From positions 25,675-89,674 of the forward strand of contig JBFXHX010000018.1 of assembly GCA_050176585.1 (NCBI GenBank): DNA of 64,000 nt, given 5' to 3'. This stretch comes from CAYYWP01 sp050176585 (GTDB lineage Bacteria; Desulfobacterota; Binatia; HRBIN30; CADEER01). Below, in pieces: positions 34,626 to 44,830 of this stretch. Under the pieces are notes generated by a model that did no database searches, was not told where the DNA came from, and worked only from the letters and a program-made list of their open reading frames with translations. The translations under genes were made by a program, and so were the position numbers. Positions within the stretch are counted from its first letter, which is position 1. The number at the start of each line of letters is the position of its first letter.

Positions 34626-35501
34626 ATGTCGTTCTCGCCACGATACCTGGTGGTAGTCAACCTGCTGTTGCTTGCCCTGGCGGCCTATTCGGCTTCATCA
34701 ATCGTGGGAAATGCGCTGGCGGCGAAGTTCATTCCGCCGCCCGCCGTCGCGCTGAGCGCCCCACCGCCACCGATCGAACTAGAACCGGTCAAGGCCCAGG
34801 CCCATTACGACGTGATTCACAAGCGGGACATCTTCAACTCCGTCAAACCGGCAGCCGCTCCCGCGGCGGCCGCGCCCGCCGTGGCCACGCAACTGAAGCT
34901 CAAGCTCTGGGGGACCGCGGTCTTCGGCAACGGCGGCTCGTACAGCATCATCGAGGACCTCGGCGCCAGAAAACAGGGCGTTTACGGCGTCAACTCATCG
35001 GTGCCGGGCGGAGCGACGGTCAAGTCCATCGAATGGGAACGCGTGGTTTTGCTGCACAACGGCAAGGATGAGATCCTCAACCTGGAAAAGCAGTCCACCG
35101 TCCTCGGTGCGGCGCGATCGGCGACCGGCGCGGCAGCGCCGGCCCCAGCGGCTCCCGCGGGCGGCATTCAGCAGACGTCGGAGAACGAGTTCTCGGTGTC
35201 GCGTGCCGAGGTCGACAGTGCGCTGGAGAACATGAGCCAGCTCTTTACCCAAGTGCGCGCGGTGCCTCACTTCGAAGGCGGCCAATCGGTCGGCTTTCGC
35301 CTCTTTGCCATTCGTCGCGGTAGCCTTTTCGACCGCATCGGACTCAAGAACGGCGACATTATCCGCAGCATCAACGGCAGCGAGATGAACGATCCGAGCC
35401 GTGCGGTGACGCTGTTGCAGGAGCTGCGGGATGCTCAAAACCTCGAAGTTGAAATCACCCGGAATCAGCAGCCACAGAAGCTCAGTTACTCGATTCAGTG
35501 A
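34626..35501 (+). CDS. gspC: type II secretion protein GspC
   Basis: A 291-residue inner-membrane protein that connects the assembly platform to the secretin. One membrane helix is near residues 7-27 (VVVNLLLLALAAYSASSIVG). A Pro/Ala linker leads to the HR domain, with HYDVIHKRDIFNSVKPA and LKLWGTAVFGNGGSYSIIED. A second linker precedes a C-terminal PDZ domain (about 195-290), with LFDRIGLKNGDIIRSINGSE. The ATG at 34626 has GGAGAA close upstream and lies just after the predicted transcription start. It is the first gene of the gsp operon. Confidence 0.92.
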   Translation: MSFSPRYLVVVNLLLLALAAYSASSIVGNALAAKFIPPPAVALSAPPPPIELEPVKAQAHYDVIHKRDIFNSVKPAAAPAAAAPAVATQLKLKLWGTAVFGNGGSYSIIEDLGARKQGVYGVNSSVPGGATVKSIEWERVVLLHNGKDEILNLEKQSTVLGAARSATGAAAPAPAAPAGGIQQTSENEFSVSRAEVDSALENMSQLFTQVRAVPHFEGGQSVGFRLFAIRRGSLFDRIGLKNGDIIRSINGSEMNDPSRAVTLLQELRDAQNLEVEITRNQQPQKLSYSIQ

Positions 35502-35522
35502 GCTCGGGCGGTGCGAGGAACT

Positions 35523-38402
35523 ATGCAGCGGCTGCGCTCGGGCCTGATGCTGTTTGGCCTGGCCGTGGCGATATTCGCATCGTCAGCGGCGGCGCAACCA
35601 CCGCCCGCGGGCGCGCCCGTACCGGACGTACCCGCGCCCGCGCCGCGCCAGGCGGTCGCACCGGCATCGCCGGATGAGAAACTGATCACGATGAACTTCC
35701 AGGACATCGATCTCGATGCCCTGGTGAAGTTCATCAGCGAGATCACCGGCCGCAACTTCATCCTGGACGACCGCGTTAAGGGCAAGGTGACGATCATCTC
35801 GCCCGGGAAGATTTCGGTCGACGAGGCCTATGCGGTTTTCAACTCGGTGCTGCAGGTGAAGGGCTTCACCACCGTCCCCAGCGGCGCGGTGATCAAGATC
35901 CTCCCCGCGCAGGAAGCCAAGAGCTCTACCGTGCAGACGGTGCTGCCGGGCGCGCCCGCGCGCGCAGCCGGCGACGAGTTCATCACCAAGCTGATCCCGC
36001 TCGACAACGTCGACGTGAACAACATGCTGGGCATTGTCCAGCCGCTGGTGTCTCCGAACGGCCTCTTGGCCGCGTATACGGCCACCAATACGATGATCAT
36101 CATCGACAGCGCGTCGAACATCGACCGCATCTCGCGCATTCTTCGCGAGCTCGACGTCGACGTGCGCGATCGGGGCGTGGAGGTCGTGCGGTTGAACTAC
36201 GCCTTCGCCGGCGAGCTGGCGGCGACGCTCGCCCAAGTCCTCGAGGATCCCGCGAACGCCGCACCGACTGGTCCCGTGGCGGCCGCGCCCCGCGCTCCCG
36301 CGGCTGGCGGAGCAGCCGCGCGGCGCGCCGCGGGCGCTGCGGCGGCGGCAGCCGCCCAGCCGATATCCGGCGGGACCGGCGCGGCATCCTACAAGATCAT
36401 TCCGGACGAGCGCACGAACGCGCTCATCATCGTGGCCGCGCCGCTGGAGATGCGGAAGATCAAGGATCTGATCGTCCGGTTGGACGTACCGCTGCCGTTC
36501 GGAACCGGCCGGATCCACGTCTATTACCTCAAACACGCCAACGCCTTCGAGATCGTCCCCGTGCTGTCCGACTTGATTGGCGGCGGCGGTCCGGCCGGCC
36601 TGGGCGCGGGTCTGTTCGGTCGCGGGCTCGCCGGCCGCACCAGCTTTCGCGGCGGCCGGCTCGGTGAGCGCGGCGGCGTCGGCGGTATCGCGGGTGATCT
36701 GGGCGGTTTCGGCGGCAGCGGGTTTGGCGGCGGGTTCCGCGGTCAAAGCGGCGGCGGCTTCGGCGGCGCGAGCGGCTCCCTGCGCGGTTCTCGCGGCGGT
36801 TTCGGCGGGGGCGGTTTCGGCGGGGGTGCGTTCGGCGGTCCCGGAGCGCAGGGCGGCGTGGCGTCGGTGGCCGGCGGCGGGGGCGGCGAGTTCGAAGGTG
36901 AGGTCCGCATCACCGCCGATCCCTCGACCAACGCGTTAATCATCAACGCCTCGCCGCAGGACTACGAAACGCTCAAGCAAGTGATCGTGCAGCTCGACGT
37001 GCGCCGCCGGCAGGTCTACGTCGAGGCGATCGTCATGGAAGTGCGCCTCGAGACGCAGCGCGCGCTCGGCATCGAGCTGCAAGGGGCGACCGGCGTCAAC
37101 AACGGCGTGCTGTTCGGGCGCGTCAACTTCGGCAACCTCAACGCGCTCAACAATCCCGCCGCCCTTGCCACGTTGCCCGGGTTGATTGCGGCCGCGGCGA
37201 GCAATCAGACGATTCGGCTGCCCGATGGCACCGTCGTGCCCGCCCAAGTGGCGTTGATCACGGCGTCGGAGGGCAACACCGACGTCAACATCCTCTCGGC
37301 GCCGAACATCGTCACCACTGACAACCAAGAAGCGGAAATCGTGGTCGGTCAGAACGTGCCGTTCATCGCCTCCACATCGACGAGCGAGACCAACCTCGGC
37401 AACGTCTTCAACACCATCGAGCGGCGCGACGTCGGTATCACGCTGCGTCTGACGCCGCAGATTTCCGAGGGCGGCATGGTCCGCCTCGACATTTTCGAAG
37501 AGGTATCGGCACTGGTGCCGAACGCGCTCATCAACGCCTCGCAGCTCGGTCCGGTGACCACGATCCGCTCGGCGACCACCTCCGTGGTGGTGCGCGACAA
37601 GCAGACGGTAGTGATCGGCGGCTTGATCTCCGACGGCACGGATAACCGCGAGAACAGCGTGCCCTTTCTCAGCGACATCCCGGTGATCGGCAACTTGATG
37701 CGTACCACCTCGGGCCGGCGCGAAAAGATCAACCTGCTCATCTTCCTGACGCCGCACATCATTCGCGACGCCGCCGAGCACCGCGATCGCTCGCTCCAGA
37801 ACCGCGACCAGATGAAGTCGTTCATGGAGGAGCAGGGGATTCGCTACCGCAAGCGCAAGGTGCTCGACCATCCGTCATGGACGCCGGAGATTCCGCCGGC
37901 AGGTGAAGAGGGCGCCACGACCGACGATCGCTCGAAGGGAGCGACTATCTATCAGCCGCCGCCGCTGCCGCCCGCACCGCCGGCGACGTCCAGCGCCGCG
38001 CCGCTCGGCGCGGCCGAGCTCTCCTCGCCGCCGCAGGCGGAGTACACGCACCTGGAGCCCGCCGTCCCGCCGCCGCCCGCGCGCTATGTGCTGTTGGCCT
38101 CGTTCGCGGAGATGGGCACCCCGCCGCCGGGCCTGCAGAGCACCAGCGGTTTGGTCGCGGTGGAGCTGCAACCGGACTCGCGCCTCGCGGAGCTCTTTAA
38201 GCCCGGGCACCAGTACCGGTTCGTCAGTGACAAGTTCGAGGGCTATTACCGCGTGCTCGAAGCGTACCCCAGCGCCTACGAAGCCCTGCTGGTGTACCCC
38301 GAGGGCATGCCGGTCGATCCGGCGAAAGGCGATTTCCTGCATTGGCGATCACTGGACGACGCGACTTCCGCTGACGCTACGGCGTGGTTTGCGCTACAGT
38401 AG
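35523..38402 (+). CDS. gspD: type II secretion secretin GspD
   Basis: The outer-membrane secretin, 959 residues. GAGGAA precedes the ATG at 35523, giving the signal peptide MQRLRSGLMLFGLAVAIF to SSAAAQ. N0 (TMNFQDIDLDALVKFISEIT), N1 and N2 domains follow; an unusual Gly-rich insert (about 353-457) sits in the third repeat before EVRITADPSTNALIINASPQ. The secretin domain has GVNNGVLFGRVNFGN, NILSAPNIVTTDNQEAEIVV, ITLRLTPQISEGGMVRLDI and VVVRDKQTVVIGGL. After the usual end (LTPHIIRD) there is a Pro-rich linker and a further domain of about 110 residues. The gene starts 21 bases after gspC ends. Confidence 0.95.
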   Translation: MQRLRSGLMLFGLAVAIFASSAAAQPPPAGAPVPDVPAPAPRQAVAPASPDEKLITMNFQDIDLDALVKFISEITGRNFILDDRVKGKVTIISPGKISVDEAYAVFNSVLQVKGFTTVPSGAVIKILPAQEAKSSTVQTVLPGAPARAAGDEFITKLIPLDNVDVNNMLGIVQPLVSPNGLLAAYTATNTMIIIDSASNIDRISRILRELDVDVRDRGVEVVRLNYAFAGELAATLAQVLEDPANAAPTGPVAAAPRAPAAGGAAARRAAGAAAAAAAQPISGGTGAASYKIIPDERTNALIIVAAPLEMRKIKDLIVRLDVPLPFGTGRIHVYYLKHANAFEIVPVLSDLIGGGGPAGLGAGLFGRGLAGRTSFRGGRLGERGGVGGIAGDLGGFGGSGFGGGFRGQSGGGFGGASGSLRGSRGGFGGGGFGGGAFGGPGAQGGVASVAGGGGGEFEGEVRITADPSTNALIINASPQDYETLKQVIVQLDVRRRQVYVEAIVMEVRLETQRALGIELQGATGVNNGVLFGRVNFGNLNALNNPAALATLPGLIAAAASNQTIRLPDGTVVPAQVALITASEGNTDVNILSAPNIVTTDNQEAEIVVGQNVPFIASTSTSETNLGNVFNTIERRDVGITLRLTPQISEGGMVRLDIFEEVSALVPNALINASQLGPVTTIRSATTSVVVRDKQTVVIGGLISDGTDNRENSVPFLSDIPVIGNLMRTTSGRREKINLLIFLTPHIIRDAAEHRDRSLQNRDQMKSFMEEQGIRYRKRKVLDHPSWTPEIPPAGEEGATTDDRSKGATIYQPPPLPPAPPATSSAAPLGAAELSSPPQAEYTHLEPAVPPPPARYVLLASFAEMGTPPPGLQSTSGLVAVELQPDSRLAELFKPGHQYRFVSDKFEGYYRVLEAYPSAYEALLVYPEGMPVDPAKGDFLHWRSLDDATSADATAWFALQ
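36583..36895 (+). repeat. Gly-rich low-complexity insert in gspD
   Basis: This stretch of gspD codes for about 105 residues dominated by GGFGG, GGR and GGS units, built on repeated GGCGGC and TTCGGC. It sits in the loop of the third N-domain, where other secretins have short Gly-rich loops, and is much longer than usual. Confidence 0.75.
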
Positions 38403-38408
38403 GACAGC

Positions 38409-40118
<1,710 letters not shown>

Positions 40119-40178
40119 TGCGACCCGTGCGCCCGGCCTGAATCTCGCGGGCGGACGGGCGTCGGAAGCACAGGCGGC

Positions 40179-41426
40179 ATGCCGGTCTACGCATACAAAG
40201 GCCTCAACGAGAAAGGGCGCAGTGTCGGTGGGATCGTCGACGCCGACACGCCGAAGAACGCGCGGCTGAAGCTGCGCAAGGTCGGCGTCTATCCCACCGA
40301 GCTCAACGAGACCCGCGACCAGCTGCCCACTGCAGGTGCCAGCCAGGGCCGTCTCTCCGGGCTGGGCATCGACCTCTCCGCGCTGTTCGAGCGCATCACG
40401 CCCCAGGACCTCGCGCTCATCACGCGCCAGCTCGCGACCCTCGTAGGCGCCGGCCTGCCGTTGGTCGATTGCCTGGGGGCGCTGATCGATCAGGTGGACA
40501 ACGCGCGCCAGAAACGGGTCCTATCGCAGGTGCGCGCACGCGTCGTGGAAGGCGGCACGCTCGCCGACGCGCTGAAGCAGCACCCCGCGGTGTTCAACGA
40601 GCTCTACGTGAACATGGTGCGCGCCGGCGAGGCGAGCGGTGCGCTGGACATCGTCCTCATCCGGCTCGCCGACTACACCGAACGCGCCGCGGCCCTGCGT
40701 TCCAAGGTGCGCTCCGCGCTCACCTATCCGGTGTTCATGGGTATCGTCAGCATGGGCATCCTCTTCTTCCTGCTGTCGTATGTCGTGCCCAAGATGACGC
40801 GCATCTTCGAGGAGACCCACGCGGAGCTGCCGGCCGTCACGGTCGTGCTGCTCACGATCAGCGACTTCCTGCAGTCCTATTGGTGGGCCATCCTCGCCGT
40901 GGTCGGCGCCGCGATCATGGCCGTGCGCGTGTCCTCGCGCACGCCGACCGGTCGCCTGCGGCTCGACCGCTTCACGCTGCGCATTCCCTATTTCGGCAAG
41001 GTTCTGAAGAAGGTCGCCCTCGCGCGCTTCGCGCGCACGTTGTCGACGCTGCTGTTGGGCGGCATTCCGCTCCTGCAAGCGCTCGACATCGTCAAGCACG
41101 TGGTCAGCAACATGGTGCTGAGTAACGCGATCGAAGACGGCCGCAACAGCATCCGCGAGGGGCACAGCGTCGCCGATCCGCTGAAGCGGAGCGGATTGTT
41201 CCCGCCGCTGCTCGTGCACATGATCGCGGTCGGCGAGAAGAGCGGCGAGCTCGAGGGCATGCTCGCCCGTGCCGCGGATGCCTACGACAACGAGGTCGAG
41301 GCGGCCGTGTCGGCCCTGAGCAGCATCATGGAGCCGGTACTGGTCATTTTCATGGGCGGCGTCGTGCTGTTCATCGTGATGGCCATCCTCTTGCCGATCT
41401 TCCAGCTGAACCAGCTGGTCAAATGA
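40179..41426 (+). CDS. gspF: type II secretion inner-membrane platform protein GspF
   Basis: A 415-residue polytopic platform protein. It begins MPVYAYKGLNEKGRSVGGIV, as GspF and PilC proteins do. Two cytoplasmic F domains carry the repeated pattern RQLATLVGAGLPLVDCL and ARTLSTLLLGGIPLLQALDI. Membrane helices are near residues 180-205, 225-245 and at the C-terminus (VLFIVMAILLPIFQLNQLVK). The gspG reading frame opens at the last codon. Confidence 0.95.
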   Translation: MPVYAYKGLNEKGRSVGGIVDADTPKNARLKLRKVGVYPTELNETRDQLPTAGASQGRLSGLGIDLSALFERITPQDLALITRQLATLVGAGLPLVDCLGALIDQVDNARQKRVLSQVRARVVEGGTLADALKQHPAVFNELYVNMVRAGEASGALDIVLIRLADYTERAAALRSKVRSALTYPVFMGIVSMGILFFLLSYVVPKMTRIFEETHAELPAVTVVLLTISDFLQSYWWAILAVVGAAIMAVRVSSRTPTGRLRLDRFTLRIPYFGKVLKKVALARFARTLSTLLLGGIPLLQALDIVKHVVSNMVLSNAIEDGRNSIREGHSVADPLKRSGLFPPLLVHMIAVGEKSGELEGMLARAADAYDNEVEAAVSALSSIMEPVLVIFMGGVVLFIVMAILLPIFQLNQLVK

Positions 41427-41461
41427 GCTGCGCACCCTCTCTGTCGTTCCGGAGGAAGTCC

Positions 41462-41881
41462 ATGCGTCGTGTCGCGTCCAATGCGGGGTTCACCCTCATC
41501 GAAATCATGGTCGTCGTGTTCATCCTCGGCCTGCTCGTGGCGCTCGTCGCCCCGAAGATCATCGGCCGCACGGATGACGCGCGCGTCACCAAGGCCAAGG
41601 CCGACGTCAAAGCCGTCGAAGCCGCGCTGAACCTGTTCAAGCTCGACAACGGCTTCTATCCGTCGTCAGGCGAGGGGTTGAATGCGCTCGTCCAGGCGCC
41701 GCCCCGGGCGCGCAAGTTCAATCCGGACGGCTATCTCGCCAAGGTGCCGGTGGATCCCTGGGGCAACGAGTACCTGTACCAGAGCGACGGCCGCCAGATC
41801 CTGGTGCTCTCGCTCGGCGCGGACGGTGTGGAGGGCGGCGACGGCTACAATGCCGACATCAGCAACCACAGCATCGATTGA
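41462..41881 (+). CDS. gspG: major pseudopilin GspG
   Basis: The main building block of the pseudopilus, 139 residues before processing. The ATG at 41462, with GGAGGAA upstream, gives a short leader ending in Gly9, then FTLIEIMVVVFILGLLVALV with the conserved Glu at position +5. The C-terminal region with YPSSGEGLNALV, DGYLAKVPVDPWGNEYLYQS and LSLGADGVEGGDGYNADI is the GspG calcium-binding fold. A start at 41423 overlapping gspF is possible but gives an unusually long leader. Confidence 0.95.
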   Translation: MRRVASNAGFTLIEIMVVVFILGLLVALVAPKIIGRTDDARVTKAKADVKAVEAALNLFKLDNGFYPSSGEGLNALVQAPPRARKFNPDGYLAKVPVDPWGNEYLYQSDGRQILVLSLGADGVEGGDGYNADISNHSID

Positions 41882-42407
41882 GCAGGGACCGCGCCGCGAT
41901 GCCGCCGGTTTCACGCTCATCGAGCTCGGCCTGGTGCTGCTCATCATCAGCGTGGTGCTGGCGCTCACCATCCCGCGCTTTCGCGACCAGTCGCATGCCG
42001 AGCTGATCTCCCAGACCCGCAAGCTGGCGGCCACCGTCCGCTTCCTGCAGCACGAGGCGATTCTCGACGGGCGCGTTTACCGGCTCACCTTCGACCTCGA
42101 CCAGCAACGCTACTTCGTCAGCTCCGCTGACGTGGGCGGGCAGAACGCCAGAGGCGCCACCGGGATCCTGGCCCGCGATGTGACGTTGCCCTCCACGGTG
42201 CAGATCGCCGACATCGACGTTCCAGAGCTCGGCGGCAAAGCGTACGAGGGCGTGGGCTTCGTGCACTTCTATCCCGACGGATACGTCGATCCGATCGTCG
42301 TGCACCTCGACAACGGACACGAAGTCTACACGCTGTACGTGCCCGACGGCTTGACTGGCCGCGCCTATGTGGCATCCGGCTATCTCGATCTCGGACCGCG
42401 CGGCTGA
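41850..42407 (+). CDS. gspH: minor pseudopilin GspH
   Basis: A 185-residue minor pseudopilin. The ATG at 41850 overlaps gspG by 32 bases and gives a leader ending in Gly20 followed by FTLIELGLVLLIISVVLALT, with Glu at +5. The globular part (FLQHEAILDGRVYRLTFDLD, GVGFVHFYPDGYVDPIVVHL) is beta-rich as in GspH. Minor pseudopilins form the tip of the pseudopilus and start its assembly. Confidence 0.88.
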   Translation: MPTSATTASIEQGPRRDAAGFTLIELGLVLLIISVVLALTIPRFRDQSHAELISQTRKLAATVRFLQHEAILDGRVYRLTFDLDQQRYFVSSADVGGQNARGATGILARDVTLPSTVQIADIDVPELGGKAYEGVGFVHFYPDGYVDPIVVHLDNGHEVYTLYVPDGLTGRAYVASGYLDLGPRG

Positions 42408-42786
42408 GCCGCGCTGCGCGGCGCGCGGCTTCACCTTGATCGAGGTGATGGTCGCGCTCACCGTCGTCGCCTTCGGCTTCGTCGCGCTGCTCGGGCTGCA
42501 CAATCACAACCTCGCGCTCGTCGCGCGGGACCAGGACCTCACCCGTGCAACGCTGCTCGCCCGCCAGCTCATCTCCGAGATGGAGGTCGTCGAGGGCTGG
42601 CCGGACACGGGCACCACGCGCGGCGAGTTCGGGAACGCGCCCGGGTTCGTCTGGGAGCGCGACGTGGAGGACACCGTCCTGCCCACCGTGCGGCGGGTAG
42701 TGCTGCGGGTAATCTGGGACGAACGCCTGCCGAATGCCTGCGAGCTCGTGTACTTCATCCGGGACCGCCGTGAACCCGAACTCTGA
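42367..42786 (+). CDS. gspI: minor pseudopilin GspI
   Basis: A 139-residue minor pseudopilin whose ATG lies 41 bases inside gspH. The leader ends in Gly21, then FTLIEVMVALTVVAFGFVAL with Glu at +5. TLLARQLISEMEVVEGWPDT is the GspI-type segment, and the small C-terminal sheet has VRRVVLRVIWDER. Position between H and J agrees with the assignment. Confidence 0.9.
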   Translation: MWHPAISISDRAAEPRCAARGFTLIEVMVALTVVAFGFVALLGLHNHNLALVARDQDLTRATLLARQLISEMEVVEGWPDTGTTRGEFGNAPGFVWERDVEDTVLPTVRRVVLRVIWDERLPNACELVYFIRDRREPEL

Positions 42787-43624
42787 GCACCGCGCGGGCG
42801 GCTTCACGCTCCTCGAGCTGTTGCTGGCGATCGTCATCCTCGGTCTCCTGCTCACGACAGTCTACGGCACGCTGTCGCGCACCGAGTGGTCGAAGCGCAT
42901 CGCCGAAGAGCGCGCCGAGCTGTTCTCCAGCGGCCGCCAGGCGGTGCTGAAGATGGCGGGCGACATCGAAGCGGCGCTCCCGCCGCCGGCCGGGGATCGC
43001 ATCTACTTCCGGGGCACGCCCGACGGCGTCCCCGAGATTCATCTGATCAACATGAATCGGGGCGGGTACGGTGTGAATCGAGTACGGCCCGGCCGGTCGC
43101 TCGTCGTGTACAGCCTCGATCCGCTCCCGCGCCGGCGCGGACAGCACGCGCTGCGCCGCGAGGAATACTTGTACGCGAAGATGCTGGCCGAAGCGGATGG
43201 CGTCGAGAGCGCGCCCACTGAGGAGGAGGAAGAGGCCGAGGTGCAAGCGCCCACCGAGCAGGCCACCTATCTGCTCGACTGTCCGGATCTGCCCAATGAC
43301 CTCAACCTGCCCGGCGCGTGCCTCCCGGTGACGGCGCTCGCGTTTCGCTACTTCGACGAAACGGTCGGCGACTGGCGCGACGAGTGGGACACCACCGTCG
43401 AGCCCACGCTCGGGCGGCTGCCGGCGGCAGTCGAGATCAGCCTCGTCATCGCCGACGAGGATGGCGGCGAGCACGACTTCAACACCATCGTCGACCTGCC
43501 GCTGTCGCGCGGACAACCCACGCCGCGGCCCGGTCAGGCACAGACGGTCGGCGGCGGAGACGGCGGCGACCCACAGGCCGGCGCCGGCGAGGGCGGCGGG
43601 CAGCAGTCGCAGGGGCGTCGATGA
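42770..43624 (+). CDS. gspJ: minor pseudopilin GspJ
   Basis: A 284-residue minor pseudopilin. A GTG at 42770 overlaps gspI by 17 bases and gives a leader ending in Gly11 and then FTLLELLLAIVILGLLLTTV, with Glu at +5. An ATG at 42734 is an alternative. The globular part is larger than in enterobacteria, with an acidic loop (PTEEEEEAEVQAPTEQ) and a Gly/Gln-rich tail. LPAAVEISLVIADEDGGEHD is a GspJ-like strand pair. Confidence 0.87.
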   Translation: MNPNSEHRAGGFTLLELLLAIVILGLLLTTVYGTLSRTEWSKRIAEERAELFSSGRQAVLKMAGDIEAALPPPAGDRIYFRGTPDGVPEIHLINMNRGGYGVNRVRPGRSLVVYSLDPLPRRRGQHALRREEYLYAKMLAEADGVESAPTEEEEEAEVQAPTEQATYLLDCPDLPNDLNLPGACLPVTALAFRYFDETVGDWRDEWDTTVEPTLGRLPAAVEISLVIADEDGGEHDFNTIVDLPLSRGQPTPRPGQAQTVGGGDGGDPQAGAGEGGGQQSQGRR

Positions 43625-44823
43625 GTGGGCGCGGCTCGCGCTGGCTCGGCGCGCCCGCGCGCAGGCGCTGCCAGCGGCTCGCAGATGAACGGGGGGTCGC
43701 GCTCATCCTGGTGTTGATCATCGTCGCGCTGCTGACCGTGACCGTGACCGAGTTCACGTACTCGGTGCAGATCGACCAGCACCGCACGCGCAACGCCATT
43801 CACGCCTTGCAGGCCCAGCTGCTGGCGCGCTCCGGGATCAACCTCGCCGAGGGCTTCCTCATGCTCGACGCGGAGCAGGGCTTCGACGCATACAGCGAGG
43901 ACTGGTGGCTGCAGCTGCTCGAATTCTGCCGAGAAATGCCGCTCGACAATACGATGCGGATCCGCTGCACCGTCCGCGACGAGAGCGGCAAGATCAACCT
44001 CAACAACACGCGCGAGCCGCGCCGGCAGACACAAGCGCAGGCCGTGACCGCGAGCGCCGTGTTGCGCGACGGGTTGCGCTGCATCTTCGAGCGGCGCGGC
44101 ATCGACGTGGAAGTGGTCGACAAGCTGGCCGACTATTGGCAGCAGGAGCCGCCGGCGCGAACGGACGGCACGCTCGCAACGATTCCCGACTTCACCTCAC
44201 TCGAGGATTTCGGCGCGACCTTCGGCATCTCGGCCGCGCAACTGCACGAGCTGCGGCACGTGGTGACGGCTCAGCCGCGCGAGGTGCTGCGCAAGATCAA
44301 CGTGAACACGGCTCCCGCCGAGGTGCTGGCGGCGGTGATCAACGCCGAGCAGCAGGGTTGCCCGCCGAACGAGCAGGTGGAGGAGATCATCGAGCGCCAG
44401 CGCGACGTCGAACAGCCTTTCCGGACGACCGGGGAGGTCACCGCCATGCTGTCAGGCCTCGATAACGCCAACCTCAAGGGCGGGCTCTTCGACGTGAAGA
44501 GCAGTCTATATCGGCTCGAGGCCAGCGCCTTGGCCAACGTCGATCCGGAGGACCCAGACGGCGGCGGGATCGGGCAGACGCTCGGCGTCCTGGTCTGGCG
44601 GCGGATCGGTCCGGCGCGCCCCGGCGCAACCGGCGCCGGTCCCGTGCGTACCGGCGGGGTCGCGGCCGGAACAGAGGACAAGCCTCTCCCCAACTGGACT
44701 TTGCGTCCTTTGGACTGGCAAAAGGAGGGGGGCGCTCGCCTGTTCCGCAGTCCCGCCGGTGGCGAGGATGAGCCCGGGTTGATGGACGAGGACGCGGAAG
44801 CCGAGAACGGCGAGATCGGCTGA
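43621..44823 (+). CDS. gspK: minor pseudopilin GspK
   Basis: A 400-residue minor pseudopilin that caps the tip complex. Its start overlaps the gspJ stop (ATGA). The leader ends in Gly25 and the helix is VALILVLIIVALLTVTVTEF; as in other GspK proteins the Glu at +5 is absent, which is thought to place it at the tip. The large helical domain has SGKINLNNTREP, INVNTAPAEVLAAVI and FDVKSSLYRLEASA. The acidic, Gly-rich C-terminus is specific to this protein. Confidence 0.92.
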   Translation: MSGRGSRWLGAPARRRCQRLADERGVALILVLIIVALLTVTVTEFTYSVQIDQHRTRNAIHALQAQLLARSGINLAEGFLMLDAEQGFDAYSEDWWLQLLEFCREMPLDNTMRIRCTVRDESGKINLNNTREPRRQTQAQAVTASAVLRDGLRCIFERRGIDVEVVDKLADYWQQEPPARTDGTLATIPDFTSLEDFGATFGISAAQLHELRHVVTAQPREVLRKINVNTAPAEVLAAVINAEQQGCPPNEQVEEIIERQRDVEQPFRTTGEVTAMLSGLDNANLKGGLFDVKSSLYRLEASALANVDPEDPDGGGIGQTLGVLVWRRIGPARPGATGAGPVRTGGVAAGTEDKPLPNWTLRPLDWQKEGGARLFRSPAGGEDEPGLMDEDAEAENGEIG

Positions 44824-44830
44824 CCTATCC

